A stretch of 64,000 nt of DNA, from the NCBI RefSeq assembly GCF_028640845.1, contig NC_080540.1:99070061-99134060 (forward strand). Reading direction: 5' to 3'. This stretch comes from Ahaetulla prasina (Eukaryota > Chordata > Lepidosauria > Squamata > Colubridae). Each line of letters starts with the position of its first letter. Within the stretch, counting starts at the first letter, position 1. Below are positions 21,501 through 31,486 of this stretch, piece after piece. Under the pieces are notes generated by a model that saw only the letters and a program-made list of their open reading frames with translations, searched no databases and was not told the origin of the DNA. The position numbers were made by a program, and so were the translations under genes.

Positions 21501-22465
21501 CAAGTAATTAATGATATACTGAAGAACAGTAAAGACTAGAAATTTGCAGAACACAATTAAATTAAAATATTTTTTTCTTGAGAATCTAAAAAAGCCTATT
21601 TTGGGAAAAGGAGTTCAGTAGTGTTAGTGAATCAGAAAACATAGTTCCTAGCAACAATCAAAACCAATAAAGGAGACTATTTGTAGCTCAGGCTTGAAAT
21701 GAGGGATAAAAACAGAATATATTTAATAAAAGCTGAAAGCTAAATTGTGTATTTCATTATAGGTCTGCAAGACTTTTGTCCAAAAGGTTTATTTTTCTCC
21801 ACTTGTAAAATAAGCTTGGGAGAAAAAGTTAAGGAAGGAGGTATCCAGCTAATCCGTCTAGAACTTTGCTTTCAAATGCCAGATCTCTTACTTCTGCCAA
21901 TACTAGGGGGCTTATATTTATACAGTAGTTTTGTACTTATAACTTATTGTCTTGAAGATATAATGAGTATTCACTAGTAAGTCAACAAATGCAAAGGTTT
22001 GGCTGAAAGATGACAATGTGATTCTCATTTGCCCTGGACATCACCTCTAGGTGATGAAAGTTCATGAAAGAAACCTTGCTTATAGTTATCGAATCTTGCT
22101 TTTATGGCTGTTCACACAGATTAACCGCAAGCAGAGTGACCTGAAATGACCCACATTAAGCCGTTAACATTTGCACATTAATGAGACTGACTGCCATATA
22201 AGGCTGAGAGGAATTGTTCTGATTGGAAAACTATGGGCATGTAACAATAATACCTATCTAGTTCTGTTCTTAAATATTATGTTTCCCAGCTGTTACTTTT
22301 AATGTATGTAACAATATATATATTTCTTCCTCTAATGGATTGTTCTTTTTAAAAAAATAAAGGCAAAACAAATGGTTCTTTATAAGCATTAGAGGTTTTA
22401 TGACAGTAAACCAAAAATGTGTGTGTGTAAATATCTATCTCCAAGGAAATGGCCTGCAAATGTAT
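21501..22465. other. No gene recognised
   Basis: No supported coding, RNA or element feature. Confidence 0.4.
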
Positions 22466-22469
22466 TCCT

Positions 22470-22705
22470 TCCATCCATTCCTTCCATTCATGTCCAATTC
22501 TCAGATTAGTCTACGCAGTTTTCTTGGCAAAGTTTTCAGAAGTGATTTGCCATTGTTTCATTCCCAGGGCTGAGAGAAAGTGACTGGCACAAAATTCTAG
22601 TGCCACCTTTGTGGCAAAGGTGAGAGTAGAACTCATGGTCCCATGGTCTGTAGCCTGGTGCCTTAACCACCACATCAAACTGGCTCTCATTTGGGATTTT
22701 CCTAA
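22470..22705 (-). mobile_element. tRNA-derived squamate SINE
   Basis: The minus strand begins with a tRNA-like head (GAGAGCCAGTTTGATGTGG, TGGTTAAGGCACCAGGCTAC, a B-box-like GAGTTCTACTC) and continues into a body with GGCAAATCACTTCTGAAAAC and TTTGCCAAGAAAACTGCG. The head and body order is that of a squamate tRNA SINE. Confidence 0.75.
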
Positions 22706-22879
22706 CCCCTTGAATCATAAGTCCAGTTATCATTTATAAAGCAGCCAAGAAAAAGTGCAAAGAGGTGACCATCTGGAGTACTGAAAATTATTAAATTTAT
22801 TTTCCTAGTGATTTTTTTTTTTTGCTATGATGCTTTGATTGCAAGGAGAAATAATGATGATGATGGTGGTGTTGGTGGT

Positions 22880-23019
22880 GGTGATGGTGGTGATGATATA
22901 CTTGGTTGATACCTAGGACGCTGACAGTAATCCTTATCAACCATCAACATCAGTCAATGTATTTCTGATGCATTTTTGAAAGTTCAGTTGACTGAGTTTC
23001 ATGTTTAATAAATAAAGTA

Positions 23020-23095
<76 letters not shown>
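22880..23095 (+). mobile_element. LINE 3' UTR with (AAT)n tail
   Basis: It carries the TTGATACCTAGGACGCTGAC and GTTTCATGTTTAATAAATAA blocks shared with the minus-strand copy at 9.5-9.65 kb, ending in about 24 AAT units (23,020-23,095). A GGT/GAT-rich tract precedes it. Confidence 0.75.
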
Positions 23096-23099
23096 TCTG

Positions 23100-23395
23100 G
23101 CAGAAAAAAATGGAATGAGAAAGGGGGGTGTCCTTTGGCAAAATACAGAATTGCCAAACCACAGTATTGGGATGGCTGGCTATATAATTTCTTACGGGCA
23201 AATCTACCATATTTGCATAAGGTTCAAATGGCAAAAGACAATTTTTCTCATGTCATAACAGCAATTACAACACCAAAAAAGGGCATTTTAGAGGATAGTA
23301 AATGGGAATTATCTACTCTGGAATGGGCACTGAAAAGCACAATATGGGGAAGGAAAATATGCTGGAGTAAGGAAATAAGGGAACGTACATTTTAA
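23100..23395 (+). mobile_element. L1-like ORF2 C-terminal fragment
   Basis: The + frame at 23,135-23,395 encodes AKYRIAKPQYWDGWLYNFLR, VQMAKDNFSHVIT and LEWALKSTIW. The hydrophobic, tryptophan-rich pattern is like the C-terminal part of L1 ORF2. It is a LINE scrap, not a host gene. Confidence 0.45.
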
Positions 23396-23399
23396 ACTT

Positions 23400-23530
23400 A
23401 TTAAGTTTTATTTATTTCCCACCTTTATTGTTGTAACAGTTAACTCAAGTGAACAGACCTAATATTCCTTTCTCCTCCTATTTTCCCCACAACAACCTTG
23501 TGAGTTGGGTTGTGATGTTTATTGAAGTTA
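23400..23530 (-). mobile_element. tRNA-derived squamate SINE, 3' end
   Basis: On the + strand TTCTCCTCCTATTTTCCCC and ACAACCTTGTGAGTTGGGTT match the SINE body at 2.2 kb. Only the 3' half is present. Confidence 0.6.
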
Positions 23531-23760
23531 AAAACATTGGCTTGGCCTGAAATTTGTCTGTTGATCTTGACAACCCAGCGAGGTCCCAAACATTCCTGTA
23601 ACCAGCATGAGATCCAACCAGAGAGAAATGGTGTCTGCACAAGGCCACCCATGGTATCAGTCCCTCCTTCTCTTCTTAATGATTAGGAAATTACCCAAAA
23701 AGCTGGAGAGAAGGATGGACAGATAGAAGGATAAATGTTAAAGCAGTCTCATCTTGGACA

Positions 23761-24280
23761 TGTTGGAAGAAATGTCCGTCTGGGTTCTGTTCCAAGTGGG
23801 GATAAAGACACTGGAAACACGGAGACTGCTTGGAAAGATGGTTTAATGATGGACAGGATCACATGGCTTGAGTTCCTGAACAGAAAAGGGCGAGGTGCTG
23901 AGCGCCCCCTGGCTTTATGCTTTCTCTGAGCTTTGAACTCCCTGGGGTACAGGAAGTGTATCCTGATTGGTTGTCAGACTCCCAGGGGGTGGGGTTTTTA
24001 GCTAGCCTTGCTGGCTGATGTAATCTTCCCAAGTGCCATGTGGTGAGTTTCTGTTGCTAGATGGGTCCTATTGTGTTGCAGATGATGGTCCCGTTGGCAA
24101 AGGTGGGGAGAATGAGTTTCTATCTCTGGCCCATTGACAAAGGTGGGGGGAGGCAGGAAGCTGCGCTTTGTCCTTAAAACATGTTTCTCCATTTCACATC
24201 CAGGGAAATATATTCTGCTTTTTTAATATTTTCTAAAATATTTCATTCTTCTAGGAGGGGGTGGGTGCTAACTTCCTACA
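23761..24280 (-). mobile_element. Solo LTR, 520 bp
   Basis: On the + strand it runs TGTTGGAAGAAATG...CTAACTTCCTACA, with a 4-bp TSD, GACA, at 23,757-23,760 and 24,281-24,284. It is the reverse complement, by eye, of the LTR at 36,225-36,715. The minus strand holds a GCATAAAGCC TATA-like motif and an ATTAAACC polyadenylation-type motif. No internal region is attached. Confidence 0.82.
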
Positions 24281-24624
24281 GACAGAAGCAGCATTTAAAA
24301 GTACGTGAATTTCATTTTTTTAAAAGTGTGTTTTGAAGGCACCTTGAGCATCCGATTCAAGGGGTTAGGAAAATAGAAACACCATAAATCAATTCATTGC
24401 GCCCTCTCTCCCTCCCCCCCCCTTCACTAGAAGGAAAAATAACAAAATTTTGTCTCTTATTTTGGCCATATCATGCTGTAGAAAATAATTAGGTTGGGAA
24501 CAGCAGTGAAAGGAAACCAGGCCACCAAAGAACATGGTGGCTGGACACCTTCAGACCTGACACCAGCCACAACATTAAAAAAAACAAAAAAAAACCTCAA
24601 AGCAGCAGTGCAAAACTAGAAGAT

Positions 24625-24782
24625 TCGTTTGTTTGTTTTATTTTATTTTATTTCGTCAAGCATGTATTTTATGACAGATACAAGTGTAAACATAATTATA
24701 AATACATGTAAAGGACACGAATAAAAGAAAACATTAGAACAGGGACGGTAGGCACGCTGGTGCGCTTATGCACCTAGCCCAT
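24625..24782 (-). mobile_element. CR1-like LINE, 3' UTR only
   Basis: TTTATTTTATTTTATTTCGTC, then AGGGACGGTAGGCACGCTGG and GCGCTTATGCACCTAG. It shares the 3' UTR of the LINE at 11.4 kb and is extremely 5'-truncated. Confidence 0.75.
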
Positions 24783-25244
24783 AAAATTGCCAAGAGTTGG
24801 GGACACGACTGAATGGACACCATCATCATCATCATCTCTTTCTTCGGCCTCTCTTTCATTCCCTTCCTCCTCCTTCCCTCCCCACTTCAGCAAACAGAGC
24901 CTCGCCTCCTGTTCAAAGTAAACAACCCGCCCACAACCGTAAGAGGCGGACGGAGCACTGTCTCCTCGGTTTCTTCCCGCCACTCCCCACCCCGATCTCA
25001 AGGAAGGGCTCTGGAGGCGGCCCGGCGGTATCGCTGAGCAGAGAAATCGGGCTACTTTCGGCCTTCCGCCTTCGCAGCCCCGCCTCCCTCCAATGGTTAC
25101 AAGTCGGCTGATTTACAGAAACTCCCAACGAGCAGCGGCGGCTCACGCTTCAGAGGAAGGCAGCGCCTGGGAATCAGGGAGGGAGGAGCAGCGCGGGGGC
25201 GGCGCAGGCGGCGCTGTCTTCCTTCCCTCTCCCGGCGTTTTTAA

Positions 25245-25255
25245 GTTTCGCTTTC
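25245..25255 (-). promoter_or_regulatory. ISRE-like site
   Basis: GTTTCGCTTTC on the + strand is the complement of GAAAGCGAAAC, a full match to the IRF-binding consensus GAAANNGAAAC. Its importance comes from the neighbouring GAS and kB sites. Confidence 0.5.
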
Positions 25256-25293
25256 TCGCCAAGGGAGCGTGGTCTCAAATGAAATCGAGGATA

Positions 25294-25302
25294 TTCCCGG
25301 AA
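25294..25302. promoter_or_regulatory. GAS (STAT) site
   Basis: TTCCCGGAA fits the STAT consensus TTCNNNGAA and is a perfect palindrome extending to ATTCCCGGAAT. Confidence 0.5.
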
Positions 25303-25364
25303 TCGCCAACTACGTTGGCGGGTCACTAAAGGACAGTAGCGCCACACACAGAGAAAGGCGCGCG

Positions 25365-25368
<4 letters not shown>

Positions 25369-25425
<57 letters not shown>
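25369..25425. repeat. (AC)n microsatellite
   Basis: About 28 AC units between the GAS site and the kB-like site. Confidence 0.97.
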
Positions 25426-25431
<6 letters not shown>

Positions 25432-25443
25432 CTCAGGAAGAGA

Positions 25444-25453
25444 GGGAATTTCC
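25444..25453. promoter_or_regulatory. NF-kB-like site
   Basis: GGGAATTTCC matches the GGGRNNYYCC consensus exactly. It lies about 140 bp right of the GAS site across the AC repeat. Confidence 0.45.
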
Positions 25454-25639
25454 TGAGAAGAGAACGATCAAAAAAAGAACTTGGGATTCCGTGGGGTGGG
25501 GGTGGGGGGACTTTTTCGTGTGAGGAGAAAAGGCTGGAAGGATTCTTCGAGGCGGTGATCTTGCCGTATTCTCTCACCGGTTCTCACCGGGGGGGGGGGG
25601 GGGGCAAAGAGCAAGCATACAGAATAACAGAATAACAGG

Positions 25640-25850
25640 GAATACAGAATAACAGAGCTGGAAGGGACCTTGGAGGTCTTCTAGAATAGAATAGAATAGA
25701 ATAGAATTTTTATTGGCCAAGTGTGATTGGACACACAAGGAATTTGTCTTGGTGCATATGCTCTCAGTGTACATTCTAGTCCAACCTCCTGGTCAAACAG
25801 GAGGTCCGATTGTCCAGGCTCTTAACAATCTCCAGTCACCAGTCGAAGAA
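25640..25850 (+). mobile_element. SINE-like repeat interrupted by an L3 end
   Basis: AACAGAGCTGGAAGGGACCT and TTGGAGGTCTTCTAG resume after the L3 insertion as TCTAGTCCAACCTCCTGGTC. The AGTTGGACTAGATGACC-type block of this repeat also occurs in the SINE at 30.3 kb and at 12.2 kb. Confidence 0.6.
25685..25773 (-). mobile_element. CR1/L3-type LINE, 89-bp end
   Basis: AATAG repeats, then AATTTTTATTGGCCAAGTG and GCATATGCTCTCAGTGTAC: the minus-strand L3 3' end. It is flanked by a TTCTAG TSD at 25,679-25,684 and 25,774-25,779. Removing it restores a continuous SINE-like sequence. Confidence 0.85.
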
Positions 25851-26001
25851 AGGGACCTGTGATTTTTTATTTTTGTTTGAGGGGGTGTGGGGGCTTCGTT
25901 TTCCTTTCCAAGAAACAGTACCAGCTGGGCAGGGAAGGCAGGTGCTTGAAATGGCCACTTTTCAAGTTCCTCAGCTAACTAAAAGGTGGCAGGCCCTAAG
26001 G

Positions 26002-26120
26002 CAGGGGTGTCCAAACTTGGCAACTTTTAAGACTTGTGAACTTCAACTCCCAGAACTGGCTGAGGAATTCTGGGAGTTGAAGTCCACAAGTCCTAAAGTT
26101 GCCAAGTTTGGACACCCCTG
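26002..26120. mobile_element. Palindromic hAT-type MITE
   Basis: CAGGGGTGTCCAAACTTGGC is the left arm and its near-perfect inverted complement, GCCAAGTTTGGACACCCCTG, the right arm, around a CTCCCAGAACTGG core. The TSD CCCTAAGG is at 25,994-26,001. Its right copy is displaced to 26,364-26,371 by the later insertion of the next element. Confidence 0.9.
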
Positions 26121-26122
26121 CT

Positions 26123-26357
26123 CAGGGGTGAAATCCAGCAGGTTCTGACAGGTTCTGGAGAGCGACAGGTAGCGGAATTTTTGAGTAGTTCAAAGAACAA
26201 GAAATGCCACCTCTGGCTGGCCCCAGAGTGGGGTGGGAATGGAGTTTTTGCAATAACCTTCCCCCAGGAATGGGGATTTTGCAGTATCCTTCTCCTGCCA
26301 CGCCCACCAAGTCACGCCCACAGAACCGATAGTAAAAAAAATTGGATTTCACCACTG
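26123..26357. mobile_element. hAT-type MITE inserted at the end of the previous one
   Basis: The ends are CAGGGGTGAAATCC and GGATTTCACCACTG, flanked by CCCCTGCT (26,115-26,122) and CCCCTGCC (26,358-26,365), which match at 7 of 8 positions. The TSD includes the last bases of the palindromic MITE, proving the order of insertion. Confidence 0.9.
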
Positions 26358-26629
26358 CCCCTGCCCTAAGGGATGGGCTTGGGGGTCACCCTAGTGAGAG
26401 CTCCTCAAGTATTTGCAACCTCTTCAGGTTGCAAAGCTCTTCTAATTGAACTGCCTGATTTCAGATATGGCAGGGACTAATTAGGAGCAGACAGGGAGGG
26501 CTGGGATGAAGCCATCAGCAACCAGTAAGTTTTTTTTCCTCCTTGATTGGTGTTGCAGGGGAATGGTAGCATGAGTCCAAGCAGTCCAGTTCCAGTTCTA
26601 ACCTTGTGGGCCCCAGTGCCTGGAAGTGT

Positions 26630-26895
26630 GGGCCTCTGGTGGCTCAGCAGACTAAGTCTGTCTGTTATTAACACAGCTGCTTGCAATTACTGCAAGTTCA
26701 TGTCCCACCAGGCCCAAGGTTGACTCAGCCTTCCATCCTTTATAAGGTAGGTAAAATGAGGACCCAGATTGTTGGGGGCAATAAAAAAGTTGACTTTGTA
26801 TATAATATATAAATGGATGAAGACTATTGCGTAACACAGTGTAAGCCGCCCTGAGTCTTCGGAGAAGGACGGGATATAAATTCAGATTTTAAAAA
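26630..26895 (+). mobile_element. tRNA-derived Sauria-type SINE
   Basis: The head has a box-A-like GGTGGCTCAGCAGACTAAG and a degenerate box B. The body reads GGTTGACTCAGCCTTCCATC, AAATGAGGACCCAGATTGTT and CAATAAAAAAGTTGACT. The tail is TAAGCCGCCCTGAGTCTTCG to GGGATATAAAT. This is the order known for the squamate Sauria SINE group. Confidence 0.85.
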
Positions 26896-27030
26896 AGTGG
26901 CCACTGGATGGCCAGGAAGAAGTCGTGATTGTGATGGATCGTGATTGTGATGGATCAATAATACTGATCATTATGGAAGCTTGTGCTGCAAAGAAGGAAT
27001 TAGGAAAAGCAGCAGCACTTCCCGCTAACC

Positions 27031-27115
27031 CACTGGCTTCTCAACTTCAGCATCTATAAGATTTGTGAACATCAACTCTACACATCTTAAAAGTTGCCAA
27101 AGTTGAGAAACACTG
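27031..27115. mobile_element. Short hAT-type MITE
   Basis: The ends are CACTGGCTTCTCAACTT and AAGTTGAGAAACACTG (imperfect inverted pair), flanked by CGCTAACC (27,023-27,030) and CCCTAACC (27,116-27,123), which match at 7 of 8 positions. Confidence 0.7.
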
Positions 27116-27215
27116 CCCTAACCCCTTTCATCCTAGACATCATTAGAAACTATGTTGCATTACACAAAATATCAACAGGAACTGCAATGTACTAAGTTGT
27201 AAGATAGTTGGCTAG

Positions 27216-28137
27216 CTAAGGCAACAATCTGTATGTGAATCCCCAGAAATAATAAAAAGTAATACAGATATAAAAAGCCTTTTGCCAAGGACAACAGAGG
27301 AAAGTCTGTCCTGTATCCAATGTTGCAAGGGAATGGCAGTCTTGACTGAGAATATTTAAAAATATCAAAGTATCAAATTTTGTTTGCAACCATAAGGCAA
27401 ACTGGTAGGAAGTAGCTCCTTCTGACAACAACATCAGTACTCCATGGTGTAGGTAAAAATAGTGTAGGAGTAGGCCATCATGTCTCTCCATTGCATACGC
27501 AACAACGCCATAAGGAGAGTAAAAATTATGATGATGAAAAGCTCCTTGGTGGTAGATACAGCAAGAAATGTGTAATGCACTCATTGGTGACAGAACCAGA
27601 AAGGACCTCATCCTCAATGCCCATTTTAAGTCCATATTCTGTTTGGTATTCTTTCAAAACAGCACTAAATCATATGCTTGTGGATGTTTGTAGCTACCGT
27701 AACTCCGTCTCCTGAGTACTGGAGGAGCTTGAAAAGACATTAGAAAACAATGTCCAGGCTTTATGTGCACAGATGCCTCTGTGGAAGCCAGGTATTTGAC
27801 CTCCTCTGTAGGTCAACCCAGAAACACCATAAGGGCCACTACTCAATGACAAAATAAGAACCAAAGTGACCAGGAGGAGCTGGGCAGATCCCCTAACTAT
27901 TGCATAGTTGAAGATCCCAATAGAAGAAATGAAGTGTCCAACTATGGCATAAATCAGGGGTCTCCACACTTGACAATTTTGAGACCTGTGGACTTCAACT
28001 CCCAGAATTCCCCAGCAAGCACAAGTCTTAAAATTGCCAAGTTTGGAGAGTCCTGGCATAGATGAAGGTGCCACATTTGCATCAGCATCAAGAATTGGGT
28101 TGAGATAAGCAGAACAGTGGTACTTTAAAGCTGACAC
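27216..28137 (-). pseudogene. Possible pseudogene of unknown origin
   Basis: The minus strand holds a series of unusually protein-like open segments in shifting frames: YLNPILDADANVAP, then VGHFISSIGIFNYAIVRGSA and LLLVTLVLILSLSSGPYGVS, then EYQTEYGLKMGIEDEVL. A further open frame covers 27,216-27,635. A 101-bp MITE (27,955-28,055) interrupts it, and at least two frameshifts are needed to join the pieces. I do not recognise the family. It may be a decayed retrocopy, a mobile element protein, or chance. Confidence 0.25.
27955..28055. mobile_element. Palindromic hAT-type MITE
   Basis: The ends are CAGGGGTCTCCACACTTG and CAAGTTTGGAGAGTCCTG, around a CTCCCAGAATTCCC core. The flanks are GCATAAAT (27,947-27,954) and GCATAGAT (28,056-28,063), which match at 7 of 8 positions. 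It is the same family as the elements at 26.0 and 51.5 kb. Confidence 0.88.
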
Positions 28138-28731
28138 AGCAAGACAGTTTCAAGTGGCCTTACCTATGGGCTGGGAATGATATGAAGTGATATCATGAGC
28201 AATGTCATAAAAAACAGTGACGGGGGCTTATGGATAAGCTCAGTGCTCCAGAGCTCCTTCTTATCAATGGCTACAGGGCTAATTGCACTGCCTATTTATG
28301 GTTGTGGTGAGTCAGTGTTGGGCATGGATCCATGGGGTGTGACAGAAAGCAGCTGGAAGTTCCAAAGTTGAGGGGAAAATCCATTGGCTTGGGACAAATC
28401 CTTTCTGAAAAACACCTACTGTCCCATGTTGTTTGTTCATGCTTCTATCTTGGCTAAAAGATCAACAAAAATGGAATCAAAAACTCAGCATGCTGAGTTA
28501 AAAAGGAATGTAATAAAAGAAAAAGATCTGGCATAGCCTTTGCTATAGTGTGCATTCAATCAACTTCGATGTTCTCAATACGAGTTGAATTGAAGCCGAG
28601 TGCCATCTAGAGGCAGCTATGGGACCTGAATCTTTTCAGCTGATAGTTAATTTTGATTCCTATAGTAAATTATATATCTTTTTAGTTTCACGAATTAATC
28701 AGAATCGGTCACTTTTTACTACTTATTTATT
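28138..28731. other. No gene recognised
   Basis: No supported feature. It could extend the pseudogene-like sequence on the left, but stops are frequent in all minus frames. Confidence 0.4.
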
Positions 28732-29690
28732 TATTTATTTATTTATTAATCACATTTATATACCGCCTTATCTCCCGGGGGACTCAGGGCGGTTCACAGG
28801 CAAGTAAAAGACATATAAATACAGACTAAAACCACAGTTAAAAAACTTATTCTACAAAGCCGAATTAAAAAGCAATATAAATAATAAAAACCATTTAAAA
28901 CCAATATAAATTTAAAAACTAAACCAGTCCTGCACAGATGATTAAGTGTGTTTTAAGCTCGCGACGGAAGGTTCGGAGGTCCGGAAGTTGACGGAGTCCT
29001 GGGGGGAGTTCGTTCCAGAGGGTGGGAGCCCCCACAGAGAAGGCCCTTCCCCTGGGTGTCGCCAGACGGCACTGCCTAGCTGACGGCACCCTGAGGAGTC
29101 CCTCTCTGTGAGAGCGCACGGGTCGGTGAGAGGTATTCGGTAGCAGTAGGCGGTCCCGTAAGTAGCCCGGCCCTATGCCATGGAGCGCTTTAAAGATGGT
29201 CACCAAAACCTTGAAGTGCACCCGGAAGGCCACAGGTAGCCAGTGCAGTCTGCGCAGGATAGGTGTCACACGGGAGCCACGAGGGGCTCCCTCTATCACC
29301 CGCGCAGCCGCGTTCTGGACTAACTGAAGCCTCCGGATGCCCCTCAAGGGGAGCCCCATGTAGAGAGCATTGCAGTAATCCAGACGAGACGTCACGAGGG
29401 CGTGAGTGACCGTGCATAAGGCATCCCGGTCTAGAAAGGGGCGCAACTGGCGCACCAGGCGAACCTGGTGGAAAGCTCTCCTGGAGACGGCCGCCAAATG
29501 ATCTTCAAAAGACAGCCGTTCATCCAGGAGGACGCCTAAGTTGCGCACCCTCTCCATCGGGGCCAATGACTCACCCCCAACAGTCAGCCGTGGACTCAGC
29601 TGACTGTACCGGGATGCCGGCATCCACAGCCACTCTGTCTTGGAGGGATTGAGCTTGATAGTAATACTTACTATTACCATTAACAATATG
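28732..29690 (-). mobile_element. L2/CR1-group LINE, C-terminal half and 3' UTR
   Basis: The minus-strand frame at 28,919-29,686 is open for 255 codons and encodes the reverse transcriptase thumb and C-terminal region. Typical blocks are NPSKTEWLWM, VRNLGVLLDERLSFEDHL, VTSRLDYCNALYMGLP, LQLVQNAAARVIEG, LHWLPVAFRVHFKVL and TLWNELPPGLRQLPDLRTF. The catalytic palm is missing through 5' truncation. The 3' UTR has GGACTCAGGGCGGTTCACAG and TTTA tail repeats. The open frame makes this the youngest of the three copies. Confidence 0.9.
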
Positions 29691-30215
29691 ATGCTGCAGT
29701 TATTATCATCCTGGGCTGTGTTGTCTGCATTTTATTCTTCTAGGCTTTTGAGATAAAGATGAATTCTTGGGAAAGCCCCAGAGGTTGCAAAACAACGGCA
29801 GGAAACACCACTCTTACATAAGTATGTTACTATTTTTCCGGGTCATTGTTGAAAATAATAGCCACAAAGATCAACCTGACCCGGCAATTTCTGAAACAGA
29901 GATTCCAGAGCTACTTCAGCAACTCTTTGAAGTTGAAAAACATTTTTGAAGGCAAAAGTGCCAAGCCATGATTATACAGCTGCATTGTGTGGACATGCCC
30001 ATGAAGTAACCAGGGCTCCAGCGGGACTCCAAGGGACTTTACTTTTTAATCTTATTTTTATGGTGAGGATTATTTTCAGATAACAGCCTGCTCTTTTCTT
30101 ACTCGGTTGAAATTCTGCAGCTTTTGATATTATAAAGAAGAAATACACAAAAGAATGAAAAATGACGAAACATTCAGTGCAATGCCAAAGCAAGAGGTCC
30201 TGATCCAACTGCCCT
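29691..30215. other. No gene recognised
   Basis: A short + open frame at 29,767-29,949 resembles no family I know. No other signal. Confidence 0.4.
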
Positions 30216-30219
30216 CTGT

Positions 30220-30370
30220 AAGAGCTCAGTCTTTAACTACTTTGACTAAGACACTGAGCTGTCAATCAGAAAGGTTGGCAGTTCGGTGGTTCGAATCCCT
30301 AGTACAGGTCTCCTGCGTGAGCAGGGGGTTGGACTAGATGACCTCCACGGTCCCTTCCAATTCTGTTACT
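30220..30370 (+). mobile_element. tRNA-derived SINE
   Basis: A box A-like AGAGCTCAGTC head and a perfect box B, GGTTCGAATCC (30,288-30,298), are followed by AGCAGGGGGTTGGACTAGAT and a CCCTTCCAATTCTGTTAC tail. Box B is preserved but box A is degenerate. Confidence 0.8.
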
Positions 30371-30379
30371 GTTACAAAT

Positions 30380-30500
30380 GGCCAAGAAAGAAGCAGATCT
30401 AAGCTCAAATGGGAGGCTGTTCCACAGGGTCAGTGCCACCACTGAAAAACAACACTTCTGAGACTCGGCCTCCCAAACTCCCTGAAGTGAGAACAATCAG
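30380..30500 (-). mobile_element. L2/CR1-group LINE scrap
   Basis: The minus strand encodes CCFSVVALTLWNSLPFELRS, the WN-x-LP-x-LR motif of the C-terminus of this LINE group, in a short decayed piece. Confidence 0.55.
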
Positions 30501-30969
30501 CTGCTTTCCCCATCACAGCTGTTGAAGCCAGGCTGACTTTCTGTAGGGAGATATGATTCTGTACACATAGTATTTATAAAGTGTACTTTTTTACTTGGAA
30601 CGATAATAGGACAGTCAATTTCAAGACTAGTTTGTGTGTTTTGCTACTTAAAAAGTTCTCTTCCAATTATGCGCATGTGCGTGTGTGAACTGAAATTCAT
30701 CTCATCAGATAAAGTAGCTAGGTAAAAGTAAATTAAATCCTACATCAACCTAGCCGCAGGTAAAGGGGTAGGTAGATGTAGGATTTAATTGAGATAAGAT
30801 AGGAGGGAAAGTGGGGAAGACAGTTATGCAGACAGAGATTATGTAATGTCTTCTAAATACATTGTGTTTAACACATTGCAATTGTTAATGTTAAAGAGTA
30901 AATTAAACTTAATTGGTGTAATACATCAGTGGTTAATTATTAAGGTATTTGTATTCTGTTTCAAATCTG

Positions 30970-31165
30970 ATGTAGTGATTAAGGCAGCATGCTAGAAACA
31001 GATACTGAGTTTGAGTGCTGCCTTAGGCACAAAGCCAGCTAGGTGAATTTGGGCCAGTCACTTTCTCAGCCCTTGGAAGGATGCACTTCTCAAAAACCTT
31101 GCCAAGAAAGCTTCAGGAATTTGTGCAGGCAGACACTGAGAATCGGACACAACTGAACAATTTAA
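30970..31165 (+). mobile_element. tRNA-derived squamate SINE
   Basis: GTAGTGATTAAGGCAGCATG, a decayed box B (GAGTTTGAGTGCTGC), AGCCAGCTAGGTGAATTTGG, GGCCAGTCACTTTCTCAGCC, and the CTTGCCAAGAAAGC...TCGGACACAACTGAAC tail. The order is that of the copy at 22.47 kb. Confidence 0.75.
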
Positions 31166-31486
31166 AAAAAAAAACTATTACTGTACTGTGGAACCTCCCC
31201 TCACCTTTTCTCCCCCATCTCACCCCAATTAAATCCTATATCAATCCTATGCATTTCATGTAGCTGAAGCTCAGAAAAGCTTAGAACTTTTAATAAACTG
31301 TCTTAGTCAGAAAAGTTGTTGCCAGACTCTTTTGGATGCTACCACACAATAGACTAAGACAGCTCTTGTATACTGTAGTTTCAGAACAGAGTTTCTAATA
31401 TAGAGCATATCCAAGTCTACATTATAATCGCATGATTTTTGTGGTGAAGTTTGCCATTTTCATGGTTATTGCATATGAGACTGACA

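Larger units (their letters stand above)
24880..25330. promoter_or_regulatory. Orphan CpG island
   Basis: The stretch is GC-rich with frequent CpG, not part of a repeat family I recognise, and contains a CCAAT box at 25,090-25,094. An ISRE and a GAS site lie at its right side, with an NF-kB-like site beyond the (AC)n tract. I find no coding exon within reach on either strand. It may be the promoter of a gene whose exons lie outside or are too short to see, or of a non-coding RNA. Confidence 0.6.

Noticed and set aside
28919..29686. A 255-codon open frame as a host gene
   Set aside because: It is the C-terminal region of an L2/CR1-group LINE, with further copies in this window.
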